From Roseisolibacter agri (GTDB lineage: Bacteria > Gemmatimonadota > Gemmatimonadetes > Gemmatimonadales > Gemmatimonadaceae), in contig NZ_BRXS01000004.1 of NCBI RefSeq assembly GCF_030159095.1, forward strand, positions 429,673 to 493,672: a DNA stretch of 64,000 nucleotides. Direction: 5' to 3'. This document shows positions 18,329-26,954 of the stretch, in pieces (the first letter of the stretch is position 1; each line of letters opens with the position of its first letter). Under the pieces are notes generated by a model. That model was not told where the DNA came from and made no database searches. It saw nothing but the letters and a program-made list of their open reading frames with translations. The translations under genes and the position numbers were made by a program.

Positions 18329-19120
18329 TCAGGGCGTGCGCGTGGCGCCGCGCGGCAGCGCCGCCACGTCCACGCTCCAGCCGTCGTGCGCGAGCACCGT
18401 CGGGCCGGTCCAGCGCGCGGCCACGATCGCGGCCACGTCCACGTGCTCCACGGGGGGATAGAAGTGCGTCAGGGCGAGCAGCCCGGGGCGCGCCGCCGCG
18501 GCCAGCTCGCCCACCTGCTCGGGCGTGAGGTGCGTCGGCACCGCCATGTCCGCCGGCAGCGAGCACTCCGCCAGCAGCACGTCGCAGCCGGCGGCCCAGT
18601 CGCCCAGCGCGCGGTCGGGCGCCGTGTCGCCCGTGTAGACGAGGCGCCGCCCGCCGTGCTCGACGGAATATGCCACACTCTCGGGCGTGTGTGGTACGGG
18701 GTGGCTGGCCAGCGTGACCCCCTCGGCCAGCGCGACGGGCGTGGCGGGCGTGAGCTCGACCACCTCGACCGGGAAGCCGGGCGCCAGCAGCGAGGGCCAG
18801 AGGGCGGCGGCATGGCGCGTCAGCAGGTCGCGCAGCCCCGGCGGCCCCACGAGCGTGATGGGCTCGGTGCGCGGCGCCAGCTGGCCGTAGCGCCACGCGA
18901 CGATCAGCGTCGCGAGGTCGCTGACGTGGTCGGCGTGGAAGTGCGTGATCGCGACGTGGGTCAGCGTCTGCCACGCGAGCCCGAGCCCCGCCATGCGATG
19001 CACCACGCCGCTGCCGCAGTCGAGCAGCAGGCGCACGCCCGCGACCTCGACGAGGTGTCCCGCCTGTACGCGGGTCGCCGACGGCGCCGCCGTGCCCGTG
19101 CCGATCGTCGTCAGCCGCAT
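18329..19120 (-). CDS. RNase Z-like MBL-fold hydrolase
   Basis: 263-residue metallo-beta-lactamase-fold protein of the ribonuclease Z/ElaC-like branch: MRLTTIGTGTAAPS start, metal motif His60-x-His62-x-Asp64-His65 in ITHFHADHV, then YTGDTAPD, LLAECSLP and LTHFYPPVEHVD. It lacks the long flexible exosite arm seen in true tRNase Z, so a role in tRNA 3' processing is not assured. Lies between the aroF-type gene and the FlgD-like secreted protein, same strand. Confidence 0.82.
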   Translation of the reverse strand: MRLTTIGTGTAAPSATRVQAGHLVEVAGVRLLLDCGSGVVHRMAGLGLAWQTLTHVAITHFHADHVSDLATLIVAWRYGQLAPRTEPITLVGPPGLRDLLTRHAAALWPSLLAPGFPVEVVELTPATPVALAEGVTLASHPVPHTPESVAYSVEHGGRRLVYTGDTAPDRALGDWAAGCDVLLAECSLPADMAVPTHLTPEQVGELAAAARPGLLALTHFYPPVEHVDVAAIVAARWTGPTVLAHDGWSVDVAALPRGATRTP

Positions 19121-19148
19121 GCGCGCCTCCGCTCGCTCACGGGCTCGT

Positions 19149-20237
19149 TCACCGGCCGCGGAAGACGACCTTCTTCACCGTCTCCACGCCCTGGGCCCGG
19201 AAGCGCAGCAAGTACACGCCCGCGGGCACCGTCTCGCCGCGATCGTCGCGCCCGTCCCACTCGAACGCGGGATCGCACCCGCGCCCGCTGCCGGGCACCT
19301 CGCGCCCGTAGCGGCGCGGCGCGAGCAGCTCGCCGAGGGCGGCGTTGGGGAGCAGGCGCCGCACGCGGACGCCGCGCAGCGTCCAGACGTCCAGCGACAC
19401 GCGCGTCGGCTGCGCGATGTCGACCCAGATGCAGGTCGCGTCGCGCGCCGCGTTCGGGAACGGGTTGGGGAAGTTCTGGTAGACGATCGTCGCCGTCGGC
19501 ACCACGAGGCTGTCGAGCACCGTGAACGTGCCCGGCGTGATGCTGAAGCTCTGGCCCGTGCGCGGCAGCCGCGCGGTGACGGTCCACGTGTAGCCGGCGT
19601 TCGTCTCCAGCTCCGCGCCCTCGGGGACCTGGAAGACGGTGTCGCGCGTCGAGCGCGAGACGACGCCGACGCCGAAGTTCGACACGTCGATCTGGTACTC
19701 CCACGGCCCCGGCGGCTCGGCCACCTGCGGGCTGCTCCACACGAAGCGCGGGCGCCGCGTGTAGACGATGGTGCCCGCGAAGCCCGACGGCTCCAGCGGC
19801 GTGACCCAGCGCGGCACGCGGCGCGGGCCACCGATCGGCGACGACGTCGCGAGGCCCGCGGGGTTGATGACGGTCGCGCGCCACCAGATGCGAACGCCGC
19901 CGTCGATCGCGCGCGTCGGCCGCACCGAGATGGTGCTGTCGCCGGTCGTGATGAGCGTGTCGAGCAGCGGCCGCGTGAAGCGCGGTGTCGTGTCGAGCTC
20001 GAAGCGGAAGCGCAGTGGGCCCGGGCCCGTCGCGACCGCCTGCAGCAGGAAGGTCGGCGTGACGGTCTGCAGCGAGTCGCCGCCCGCCGCCGGCGGGACG
20101 ACCTGCACGCTCTGCGACTGCGCGCGCGCGACGCCGGCCGGCACGAGCAGCGCGGCCGCCGCCAGCGCGAAGAGCGCGCGCGCGACGACCGCGAGCCGGA
20201 GCGACCTGCGCCGCTCCCGTGCGAACGTGCGATGCAC
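19149..20237 (-). CDS. Secreted protein with FlgD-like/T9SS-like C-terminal Ig domain
   Basis: 362-residue exported protein. The signal peptide follows a basic start (HRTFARERRRSLRL), with a hydrophobic core and cleavage around VARAQ. The middle has two fibronectin/Ig-like segments. The C-terminus (about 265-362) has the FlgD Ig-like pattern VYQNFPNPFPN ... FEWDGRDDRGETVPAGVYLL, resembling type IX secretion sorting domains. GTG 20237 is taken as the start, 17 bp after smc; no ATG fits. Function unknown, presumably cell-surface. Confidence 0.7.
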   Translation of the reverse strand: MHRTFARERRRSLRLAVVARALFALAAAALLVPAGVARAQSQSVQVVPPAAGGDSLQTVTPTFLLQAVATGPGPLRFRFELDTTPRFTRPLLDTLITTGDSTISVRPTRAIDGGVRIWWRATVINPAGLATSSPIGGPRRVPRWVTPLEPSGFAGTIVYTRRPRFVWSSPQVAEPPGPWEYQIDVSNFGVGVVSRSTRDTVFQVPEGAELETNAGYTWTVTARLPRTGQSFSITPGTFTVLDSLVVPTATIVYQNFPNPFPNAARDATCIWVDIAQPTRVSLDVWTLRGVRVRRLLPNAALGELLAPRRYGREVPGSGRGCDPAFEWDGRDDRGETVPAGVYLLRFRAQGVETVKKVVFRGR

Positions 20238-20254
20238 CGTGCGCGACCGCGCGG

Positions 20255-23200
20255 TCAGGTCGCCGCGGTCGCGGGCTCCGGCTCCGCGCCGTCGCTCTCC
20301 GCGTCCACCGCCGCATCCGCGGCTGCATCGGCCGGGGCCTCCGTCGGCCCCGCATCCACCTGCGGCCCGCCACGCAGCCGCACGCTCACCAGCGAGCTGA
20401 CGCCCGGCTCCTGCATCGTCACGCCGTACACCGCGTCCGCCGCCTCGGTGGTGGTGCGCGGGTTGTGCGTGATGATGATGAACTGGGTCTTCGTCTTGAA
20501 CTGGTTCAGCATCCGCACGTAGCGCCCGACGTTCTGGTCGTCGAGCGGCGCGTCCACCTCGTCCAGCAGGCAGAACGGGCTGGGCTTCGTGAGGAAGATG
20601 CCGAACAGCAGCGACAGCGCGACCAGCGCGCGCTCGCCGCTGGAGAGCAGGTGGATGCGCTGCGTGCGCTTGCCGCGCGGGCTGGCGTGGATCTCGATGT
20701 CGCAGTCGAGCGGCTGGTCGGGGTTCTCGAGGCGCAGGTCGCACTCGCCGCCGCCGAACAGCGTCATGAAGATCTGACGGAAGTTCTCGCGCGCCTGCGC
20801 GAACGTCGCCAGAAACAGCTCGCGCGCCGTCGTGTCGATCTCCTTGATGGCCTGCTGCAGCGACGCGCGCGCCTGCGCGAGGTCGGTGCGCTGCCCGGTG
20901 AGGAAGTCGAGGCGGCGGACCTCCTCCTCGTGCTCGTCGATCGCGAGTGGGTTCACGACGCCCAGCTGCTCCAGCTGCCCGCGCAGCTCGTCGAGCTCCG
21001 TGCGCAGAGTGTCCGCCTCCACGTCCACCGGCTCGAACGACGCCAGCAGGTCGTCGAGCGGGCGGCGCCACTCGGTCTCCAGCCGCTCGCGCAGCGCATC
21101 GCGCCGCCCCGCCAGCTGCGTGTGGCGCAGCGACGCGGTGTGGAACTCGTCGGCCAGCGCGCCGTTGCTGCGGCGCACGTCGGCCAGCGCCTGCTCGGCG
21201 GTGCGCAGCGCCTCGTCGGCGCCCTGCACGGCCTGCTCGGCGTCGGCGAGCCGCTCCTCGACGTCCTGCAGCTGCTGCCGCTTGGACTCGAGGTCGAGCG
21301 CCCACACCGACATCTGCTCGGCGAGCGCGCTGTCGGCCGTCGCCAGCGACGACAGCTCGCGCTGCAGCGACTCGAGGCGCTGCGCCTGCGTCTGGATCTC
21401 GTGCGACAGGCGGCGCTCGCGATCGACCGCGACCTGCAGGCGCGCCTGCGCCTGCGCCTGCTCCACCTGCCAGACGGTGCGCTCCTCGCGCGCGGTCTCG
21501 AGCTGGTGCTCGCTCTCGGCCAGCGCGCCGCGCGCGTCCGCGGCCTCCTGCTCGCGCGCCTCCGCCTGCGCCAGCGCCTCGCCCGCGCGCGCTTCCAGCA
21601 CCCGCGCGCGTTCGGCCAGCTCGTCGACGCGCTGCGACAGGCGCGCGGCCAGCTGCTGCGCGTCGGCCAGCTCGCGATCGGCGCGCTGACGGCGGCGCTC
21701 GAGCTCCGCGCGCTGGTCGTCCGCGCGTCGCGCCTCCTGCTGCGCGACCGTCGACGCCTCGGCGGCGACGGCCTGCTGCGCCTCGGCGGCGGCCAGCGCG
21801 GCGCGCGCGCCCTCCAGCGCCTGCCGCGCCTCCTCACGTCGCGCGTCGCTCTGCTCCAGCTGCGCGCGCAGGTCGCTCAGCTCCGCGCGGCGGCGCAGCG
21901 GACCGGGGCCCGACGTCTGCCCGGGGAGCAGCATCGCGCCGCGCGCGTCCACGAACGCGCTGCCCTCGCCCAGCACCTCGACGCCGCCGAGGAGCGCGCG
22001 CACCCAGCTGCCGGCCGGCTCCGCGGCACGCACGCGCGCCGCGAGGCCCGTCGCGTCCACGGCCATGCCGTCGGGCGTCGTCGCGCTCGCGAAGGGCGAC
22101 GTCGCGGGAATCGCGTCGGCCGGCAGGAGGAGCAGGGGACCGAGGTTCGCGGCCGCGTGCCAGCCGCGGATGCGGTCCGCGACGTCGCGGTCACGCACGA
22201 CCACGGCGTGCACGGTTGCACCGAGGAAGCGCTCGACGAGCGCGGCCGCCTCGCTGCCCGCGGTCACGAAGTCCGACAGCGGCCCGAGCACCGCGCCGTC
22301 GCCGAACTGCTGGCGCTCCTTGAGCAGTCGCGCGGCGGCGGGCGCGAGGCCCACGCGGTCGCGCTCCAGCGCCTCGAGCCCGTTGATCTTGCCCTGGATC
22401 GACGTACGCATCTCGTCGGCGCGCGCGAGCTCCGCGCGCGCGCCCGCCTCGGCGTCGCGCGCCGCGCGCACCGCGAGCCGCGCCTCGTCCAGCTCGAACT
22501 GCGCCTGCGCCACCTGCTCGCGCGCCAGCTCCAGCGCCTCGGCGGCGGCGGCCATCTCGCGCTGCACGCTCTCCATGCGGTCGGCCAGCGCGGCGAGCTC
22601 GGTGTCGAGCGCCGCGCGCCGGAGCCCCACCTCCTGCTCCTCGCGCTGGGTCGCCTCGCGGTCGATCTCCAGGCGGCGCGCCTGCTCGCGCAGCTCGCGC
22701 GCGGCGCGCTCGGCCTGCTCCACGCGCTGGCGCGCGGACGCCACCGCGCGGCGCGTCTCCTCCTCCAGCGCTGCGCGCTCGGCCAGCTCCTGCGCCGCGC
22801 CCGAGAGCGTCTCCTCGCACTGCGCGCGCTCGGCGATCGCGCGCTCGCGCTCCTCCGCCACGCGCAGGCCGAGCGCCTCACCCTCCTTCTGCTCCTCCTC
22901 GGCGCGGCTGCGGCGCGACGTCGCGTTGCGCTGCCGCTCCTCGGCCACCGCGAGCTCGCCCTGCAGCTGCAGCACCGTCTGGCGCTCGGCGGCCACGATG
23001 CGCGCCAGCTCCGCGCGCTGCGCCTCGGCGTTGGCGCGCGTCTGCTGCGCCGTCTCGCGCGCGCGCTCGAACTCCGCGAGCGTCGCCTCGGCCTGCGGGT
23101 TCAGCAGCTGCAGCTCCGCCAGGCGCGCGTCGAGGCGCGCCAGCTCGTCCTTCCACTCCGCCATCTCGCGGCCGGCCAGCGTCAGCTCGACGTTGAAGCG

Positions 23201-23863
23201 GCGCGCGGTCAGCTCGGCGTGCCGCTCGGCGCGCTTGCGCTGGCGCGCGAGCGCGCGCGTCTGGCTCGCGACCTCGTTGATCAGGTCATCGAGGCGCGAC
23301 AGGTCGACGCTCGTCTCCTCGAGGCGGCGCTCGGTGCTGCGGCGACGGTCGCGGTAGAGGCCCACGCCCGCCGCCTCCTCGAACAGCTCGCGCCGGTCGT
23401 CGGGACGGTCCGAGAGCAGCGCGTCGATCATCTTGCTCTCGATGACGACGCCGCTGTCCGCGCCCAGGCCCGTGCCGCGCATCAGGTCCTGGATGTCGCG
23501 CAGGCGGCACGCGGTGCGGTTCAGGAAGTACTCGCTCTCGCCCGAGCGCGACAGGCGCCGGGTGATGACGACCTCCTTGAACGGGACCGGAAGCGTGCCC
23601 TCGCGGTTGTCGAAGTGCAGCGAGACCTCGGCGACGTTCACCGGACGGCGCGCCGACGAGCCCTGGAAGATGACCTCGGTCATGCTCCCACCGCGCAGCA
23701 TGCGCGCGCGCTGCTCGCCGAGCACCCAGCGGATGGCGTCGGAGACGTTCGACTTGCCGCAGCCGTTCGGTCCGACGATGGCCGTGGCGCCCTTGTCGAA
23801 CTGCAGGAACGTGTGGTCGGCGAAGCTCTTGAAGCCCTGCAGCTCCAGCTTGGTCAGGCGCAC
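20255..23863 (-). CDS. smc: Chromosome segregation protein SMC
   Basis: Chromosome-organising ATPase of 1202 residues, full family length. Walker A GPNGCGKS is at 31-38, followed by a long coiled coil rich in Glu/Arg/Gln/Ala. A hinge lies near 515-665 (GAVLGPLSDFVTAGSEAA ... HAVVVRDRDVADRI), then a second coiled coil. The C-terminal half has the signature LLSSGERALVALSLLFG and Walker B FCLLDEVDAPLDDQN. It starts with a GTG that directly abuts the stop of the upstream SPOR gene. ScpA and ScpB are not in this window. Confidence 0.97.
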   Translation of the reverse strand: MRLTKLELQGFKSFADHTFLQFDKGATAIVGPNGCGKSNVSDAIRWVLGEQRARMLRGGSMTEVIFQGSSARRPVNVAEVSLHFDNREGTLPVPFKEVVITRRLSRSGESEYFLNRTACRLRDIQDLMRGTGLGADSGVVIESKMIDALLSDRPDDRRELFEEAAGVGLYRDRRRSTERRLEETSVDLSRLDDLINEVASQTRALARQRKRAERHAELTARRFNVELTLAGREMAEWKDELARLDARLAELQLLNPQAEATLAEFERARETAQQTRANAEAQRAELARIVAAERQTVLQLQGELAVAEERQRNATSRRSRAEEEQKEGEALGLRVAEERERAIAERAQCEETLSGAAQELAERAALEEETRRAVASARQRVEQAERAARELREQARRLEIDREATQREEQEVGLRRAALDTELAALADRMESVQREMAAAAEALELAREQVAQAQFELDEARLAVRAARDAEAGARAELARADEMRTSIQGKINGLEALERDRVGLAPAAARLLKERQQFGDGAVLGPLSDFVTAGSEAAALVERFLGATVHAVVVRDRDVADRIRGWHAAANLGPLLLLPADAIPATSPFASATTPDGMAVDATGLAARVRAAEPAGSWVRALLGGVEVLGEGSAFVDARGAMLLPGQTSGPGPLRRRAELSDLRAQLEQSDARREEARQALEGARAALAAAEAQQAVAAEASTVAQQEARRADDQRAELERRRQRADRELADAQQLAARLSQRVDELAERARVLEARAGEALAQAEAREQEAADARGALAESEHQLETAREERTVWQVEQAQAQARLQVAVDRERRLSHEIQTQAQRLESLQRELSSLATADSALAEQMSVWALDLESKRQQLQDVEERLADAEQAVQGADEALRTAEQALADVRRSNGALADEFHTASLRHTQLAGRRDALRERLETEWRRPLDDLLASFEPVDVEADTLRTELDELRGQLEQLGVVNPLAIDEHEEEVRRLDFLTGQRTDLAQARASLQQAIKEIDTTARELFLATFAQARENFRQIFMTLFGGGECDLRLENPDQPLDCDIEIHASPRGKRTQRIHLLSSGERALVALSLLFGIFLTKPSPFCLLDEVDAPLDDQNVGRYVRMLNQFKTKTQFIIITHNPRTTTEAADAVYGVTMQEPGVSSLVSVRLRGGPQVDAGPTEAPADAAADAAVDAESDGAEPEPATAAT

Positions 23864-25249
23864 TTACAGACTTCTCCCGGTTCGATAGACCAGCCGCGGC
23901 CGGATCCCCGCCGACTGAAGGGTACGGGCGTGGAACGCCGCCTCGTCCTGCGTGCGGAACGCGCCGGAGTACAGCGCCACGAGCCCGTTGCCGCGTGCGA
24001 GCGGATACGACGGGATGTCGCGGCGCTCCAGCTCCGCGATGCGGCGCGGCGCCTGCGCGGCGGGCACGCTGTCGGCGATGAGGAACGCGAACGGCGTGCG
24101 CTCCACGACGCCCGACTCGTCGCCCAGCACGCGGCGCGACGCGAGGCTGTCGCGCAGCGCCTCGGCCTCCTCGCGCGTGCGGAAGGCGCCCACGTACGCG
24201 TAGAACCACGGCCGGTTCTCGAGCAGCACGGGCGCGATCACCTGCGCCGGCAGCGTCGCGCGGTCGACGTTCGCGGGCAGCTGCACCGACGTCTCCGTGC
24301 TCGCCGAGTTGGTCTGCACGGTGTACATCGCGCGGTCCACCGTGTCGGCCGCGTTCTCGACGGCGAGGCTCGGCAGCGTGTCGGGCGGCGGCGGCGCGGC
24401 GGCCGCGCGTGCGGAGTCGGCCGCCGCGCGGCGCGCGGAGTCGCTCACCGCCGCGGCCATCCGCGGGCCCGCGTCGCCGCGCGCGCGCTGGCGCGCGAAC
24501 AGCACGCCCGCGGCCACGAGCGCGAGCAGCGCGACCGCCGCGACGACATAGGCCGCGAGGCGGTTCGGCGGCGTGCGCGTGCCGTCGGCGATCGTCTCGG
24601 ATTCCGCGGCGTCGGCGCGCGACTCGCGCGCCTCACGCACGTCGCGCGCGTCCTTCGCGCCGCCGATCGCGCGGCCCACCGACGGCCGCGGGCGGCGCGT
24701 GGGGGCGCCGACGACGGCGAGCGGCGGCGCGGCGTCCGGCAGCGCGCCCGAGGCGTCGCCCGCGAGCACGACGCCGTCCACCGACGTCGCGAGCGCGTCG
24801 AGCCCCGGCGTGTCCGCATGCGCGACCAGCAGCAGCAGCGCGCCCACCTCGCGGAAGCCGCTCGCGAGCCGGCGCCAGCGATCGCTGCGGAAGATCTCCT
24901 CGACCGCCACCGCCTCGCTGCCGCTCGGCAGCACGAAGAGGTTGCCCGCGGCGTCGGCGGGCCGCGCGATCTTGTTCAGCGAGACGCCGTAGAGGAAGCT
25001 GTCGGAGATGCCGTGCGGATCCTCGTCGCGGTCGACGAGCGCCTGCAGCGGCGCGACCTCGCCGACGAGGTCCGCGACCGCGACGCGGCGCTGCTCGGCC
25101 TGCGCGCGCGCGATGCCGAGGGCGACCCAGGCGGCGATCTCCGGATCACGGCCGACGACGAGCGCGGAGCCGACCGCGTCCAGGGCCGACGCGACGCGGC
25201 GCCCCTCGTCGTGCCAGACGGGGAGCGTACCGGCAGCGGATTCCGTCAC
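23864..25249 (-). CDS. SPOR-repeat membrane protein with CpsD-like pseudo-ATPase region
   Basis: 461-residue protein starting at a GTG that overlaps the upstream gene's stop (GTGA). Residues 1-170 resemble the core of a MinD/CpsD-type P-loop fold (SALVVGRDPEIAAWVALGIA, GNLFVLPSG, GALLLLVAHADTPGLDAL, DGVVLAGD) but lack a Walker A motif. A transmembrane helix (LAAYVVAAVALLALVAAGVL) follows. After an Ala/Pro/Asp linker, the C-terminus has two SPOR-like units (FYAYVGAFRTREEAEALRD and VALYSGAFRTQDEAAFHAR). SPOR domains bind denuded peptidoglycan. The pseudo-ATPase reading is my inference. Confidence 0.7.
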   Translation of the reverse strand: MTESAAGTLPVWHDEGRRVASALDAVGSALVVGRDPEIAAWVALGIARAQAEQRRVAVADLVGEVAPLQALVDRDEDPHGISDSFLYGVSLNKIARPADAAGNLFVLPSGSEAVAVEEIFRSDRWRRLASGFREVGALLLLVAHADTPGLDALATSVDGVVLAGDASGALPDAAPPLAVVGAPTRRPRPSVGRAIGGAKDARDVREARESRADAAESETIADGTRTPPNRLAAYVVAAVALLALVAAGVLFARQRARGDAGPRMAAAVSDSARRAAADSARAAAAPPPPDTLPSLAVENAADTVDRAMYTVQTNSASTETSVQLPANVDRATLPAQVIAPVLLENRPWFYAYVGAFRTREEAEALRDSLASRRVLGDESGVVERTPFAFLIADSVPAAQAPRRIAELERRDIPSYPLARGNGLVALYSGAFRTQDEAAFHARTLQSAGIRPRLVYRTGRSL

Positions 25250-26802
25250 GGCGCGCCCTCGTAGACCCAGAAGCGCATGCCGGTCGTCCGCGCGGCGCGC
25301 TCGGCGTCCGAGCGCGAGGCGAACGGCCCGCTGACGACGCGGTAGAAGCGGCGGCCGCCGCGCGTCGCCGGCACCACCCGCAGCGGGCGGCCCGGCAGCG
25401 TCACGCGGCGCACCACGGCGCGCGCCTCGCGCTCGTCGTCGGCGGCCGCGAACTGCACCGTGTAGCCCTCGCCGGGCGGGAGCGCGACCTCGCCGGGCGA
25501 CGCGCCGTTCGGCGGCGGGACCGTGGGACGGGCGGGGCGGGGCACCGACGTCGTCTCGGGCGGCGTGGGGGCGGGCGTCGCGGTGTCGGGGGGCGGCGCG
25601 AGCGTGTCCGCGGGCATCGCGGTCGTGTCCGCGGCCGCGGTGTCCGCGGCGCTCTCGCCGCCGCCGAACGTCACCGGCTTGTCGAGCTCCGCGGAGCGCG
25701 GGCGGAAGCCGTTCCAGAGCACGACGTGCCAGAAGTCCGCGGCGCCCTTCGCGACCGTGTCGCGCGGCTGCAGCGATGCGCCGTCGAGGAGCGTGACGTC
25801 GTCGCCGGTGGCGGTCGCGATCGCGCCGTCGGGCATCACGAGGGGCAGGTCGTCGCGCCAGGCGCCGGCGACGCTGCCCACCACGCGGTCGGTGCCGACC
25901 GCCACGACCCAGGCCGAGTCGCCGCGCGCGGGGCGCGCCAGCAGGTAACGCCCGAGCGCGTCGATGCGCAGCTCGCGGACCTCGCCGGGCAGCGTGATCG
26001 TGCGCGCCACGGCGTCGCGGAAGCGGTCGACGACGGCCACCTCGCCCGAGCCCTCGAGCGCGACGTACATGCGGTCGCCGCTGGGCGTCGCGACGATCGC
26101 GCGCACCGGCCCGTCGAGCGAGACCGCCGGCACCGCGGCGAGGTCGCGGCTGCGGACGCCGTGCAGCTCCGAGCCGGCCGCGAAGTAGACACGCTCCGCG
26201 GAGCCGGTGCGCACCGCGCGCCCGCCGCCCGCGACCGTGGCCGAGTCGCCGATGCGCGTCGTGGGCGGGCGCAGGCGCCAGACGTAGCCCGTGCCGCCGC
26301 GGACGCCGGCCGCCAGGACGCTGCCGTCGCGCTGCGGGTACAGCTCCTGGGCCGGGACGCGGAGCGGGAGCTTCCACGCGTCGCCGCTGGGAGTCAGGCG
26401 CGTGACGCTGCCGTCGGCCGCGAGCCCGAAGAAGGTGCCGCCCTGGCCGGCCGCGAGCGCCGTCAGCGGCGTCTTGGACGCCGTGCGGACGGTGCCCAGC
26501 CGCAGGTCGATGCGCGTCGGCCGGCCGGCGGTGTCGATCACGGCCAGCATGCCGCTCTCGACGTCGAAGGCGAGGACGCGGGCGAGCGCGGGCGCGGGCT
26601 CGCTGGAGCGCCAGACGACCGAGTCGAGGCGCGGGAGTATCGCGGCCGTCACGCGCCCGCCGCTGCGCGGCACGCGGAGCAGCACGGGATCGGGCCCGCG
26701 GGAGGCTACGGTGGAGGCGCCGGGCTCGGAGGCGGGGGCGCGGTCGGAGCGACCGCAGGCGGCGAGCACTGACGCCGCCAGGAGGATGACGGGCGGGCGC
26801 AC
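25246..26802 (-). CDS. Lipoprotein with beta-propeller and C-terminal SPOR domain
   Basis: 518-residue lipoprotein: lipobox ASVLAAC, then repeated beta-strand blocks typical of a YVTN/PQQ-like propeller (for example SGMLAVIDTAGRPTRIDL, GDRMYVALEGSGEVAVVD). A Pro/Thr-rich linker (about 385-430) is followed by a SPOR domain (GEGYTVQFAAADDEREARAV ... FYRVVSGPFASRSDAERAA). The GTG start sits 7 nt after a TAGCTT element, suggesting a leaderless mRNA. It heads the operon lipoprotein - SPOR protein - smc. Likely peptidoglycan-associated; exact role unknown. Confidence 0.75.
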   Translation of the reverse strand: MRPPVILLAASVLAACGRSDRAPASEPGASTVASRGPDPVLLRVPRSGGRVTAAILPRLDSVVWRSSEPAPALARVLAFDVESGMLAVIDTAGRPTRIDLRLGTVRTASKTPLTALAAGQGGTFFGLAADGSVTRLTPSGDAWKLPLRVPAQELYPQRDGSVLAAGVRGGTGYVWRLRPPTTRIGDSATVAGGGRAVRTGSAERVYFAAGSELHGVRSRDLAAVPAVSLDGPVRAIVATPSGDRMYVALEGSGEVAVVDRFRDAVARTITLPGEVRELRIDALGRYLLARPARGDSAWVVAVGTDRVVGSVAGAWRDDLPLVMPDGAIATATGDDVTLLDGASLQPRDTVAKGAADFWHVVLWNGFRPRSAELDKPVTFGGGESAADTAAADTTAMPADTLAPPPDTATPAPTPPETTSVPRPARPTVPPPNGASPGEVALPPGEGYTVQFAAADDEREARAVVRRVTLPGRPLRVVPATRGGRRFYRVVSGPFASRSDAERAARTTGMRFWVYEGAP

Positions 26803-26809
26803 GGCGACA

Positions 26810-26815
26810 AAGCTA
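26810..26815 (-). promoter_or_regulatory. -10 element TAGCTT for the SPOR-lipoprotein/smc operon
   Basis: TAGCTT on the minus strand ends 7 nt before the GTG start at 26802. The same spacing occurs before the 10704 and 53042 starts, which supports a leaderless promoter. Confidence 0.5.
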
Positions 26816-26859
26816 GGGGCCGGCGGGAGTTACGGGAACCCCGGGAGCGTGACGTACCC

Positions 26860-26942
26860 CTCAACGCTCGACGCTCCACGCTCGACGCTGTCCCCGTCCC
26901 GAGGGCGGAGCGAGCGGCGAGCGTGGAGCGTCGAGCGGCGAG
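26860..26942. repeat. Long inverted repeat built from short iterated words
   Basis: Two 30-nt arms (26860-26889 and 26913-26942) pair with 27 of 30 matches around a 23-nt spacer. Each arm itself contains near-repeats of GCTCGACGCTC. It lies just after the stop of the 1117-residue outer-membrane gene on the minus strand and before the next gene's promoter, so it may end that transcript. Confidence 0.7.
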
Positions 26943-26954
26943 CGTGCCGGCAGG

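Noticed and set aside
20219..25264. 1681-codon frame antisense to smc and the SPOR gene
   Set aside because: Pure Arg/Leu/Ala/Gln composition without domains; smc on the other strand is certain.
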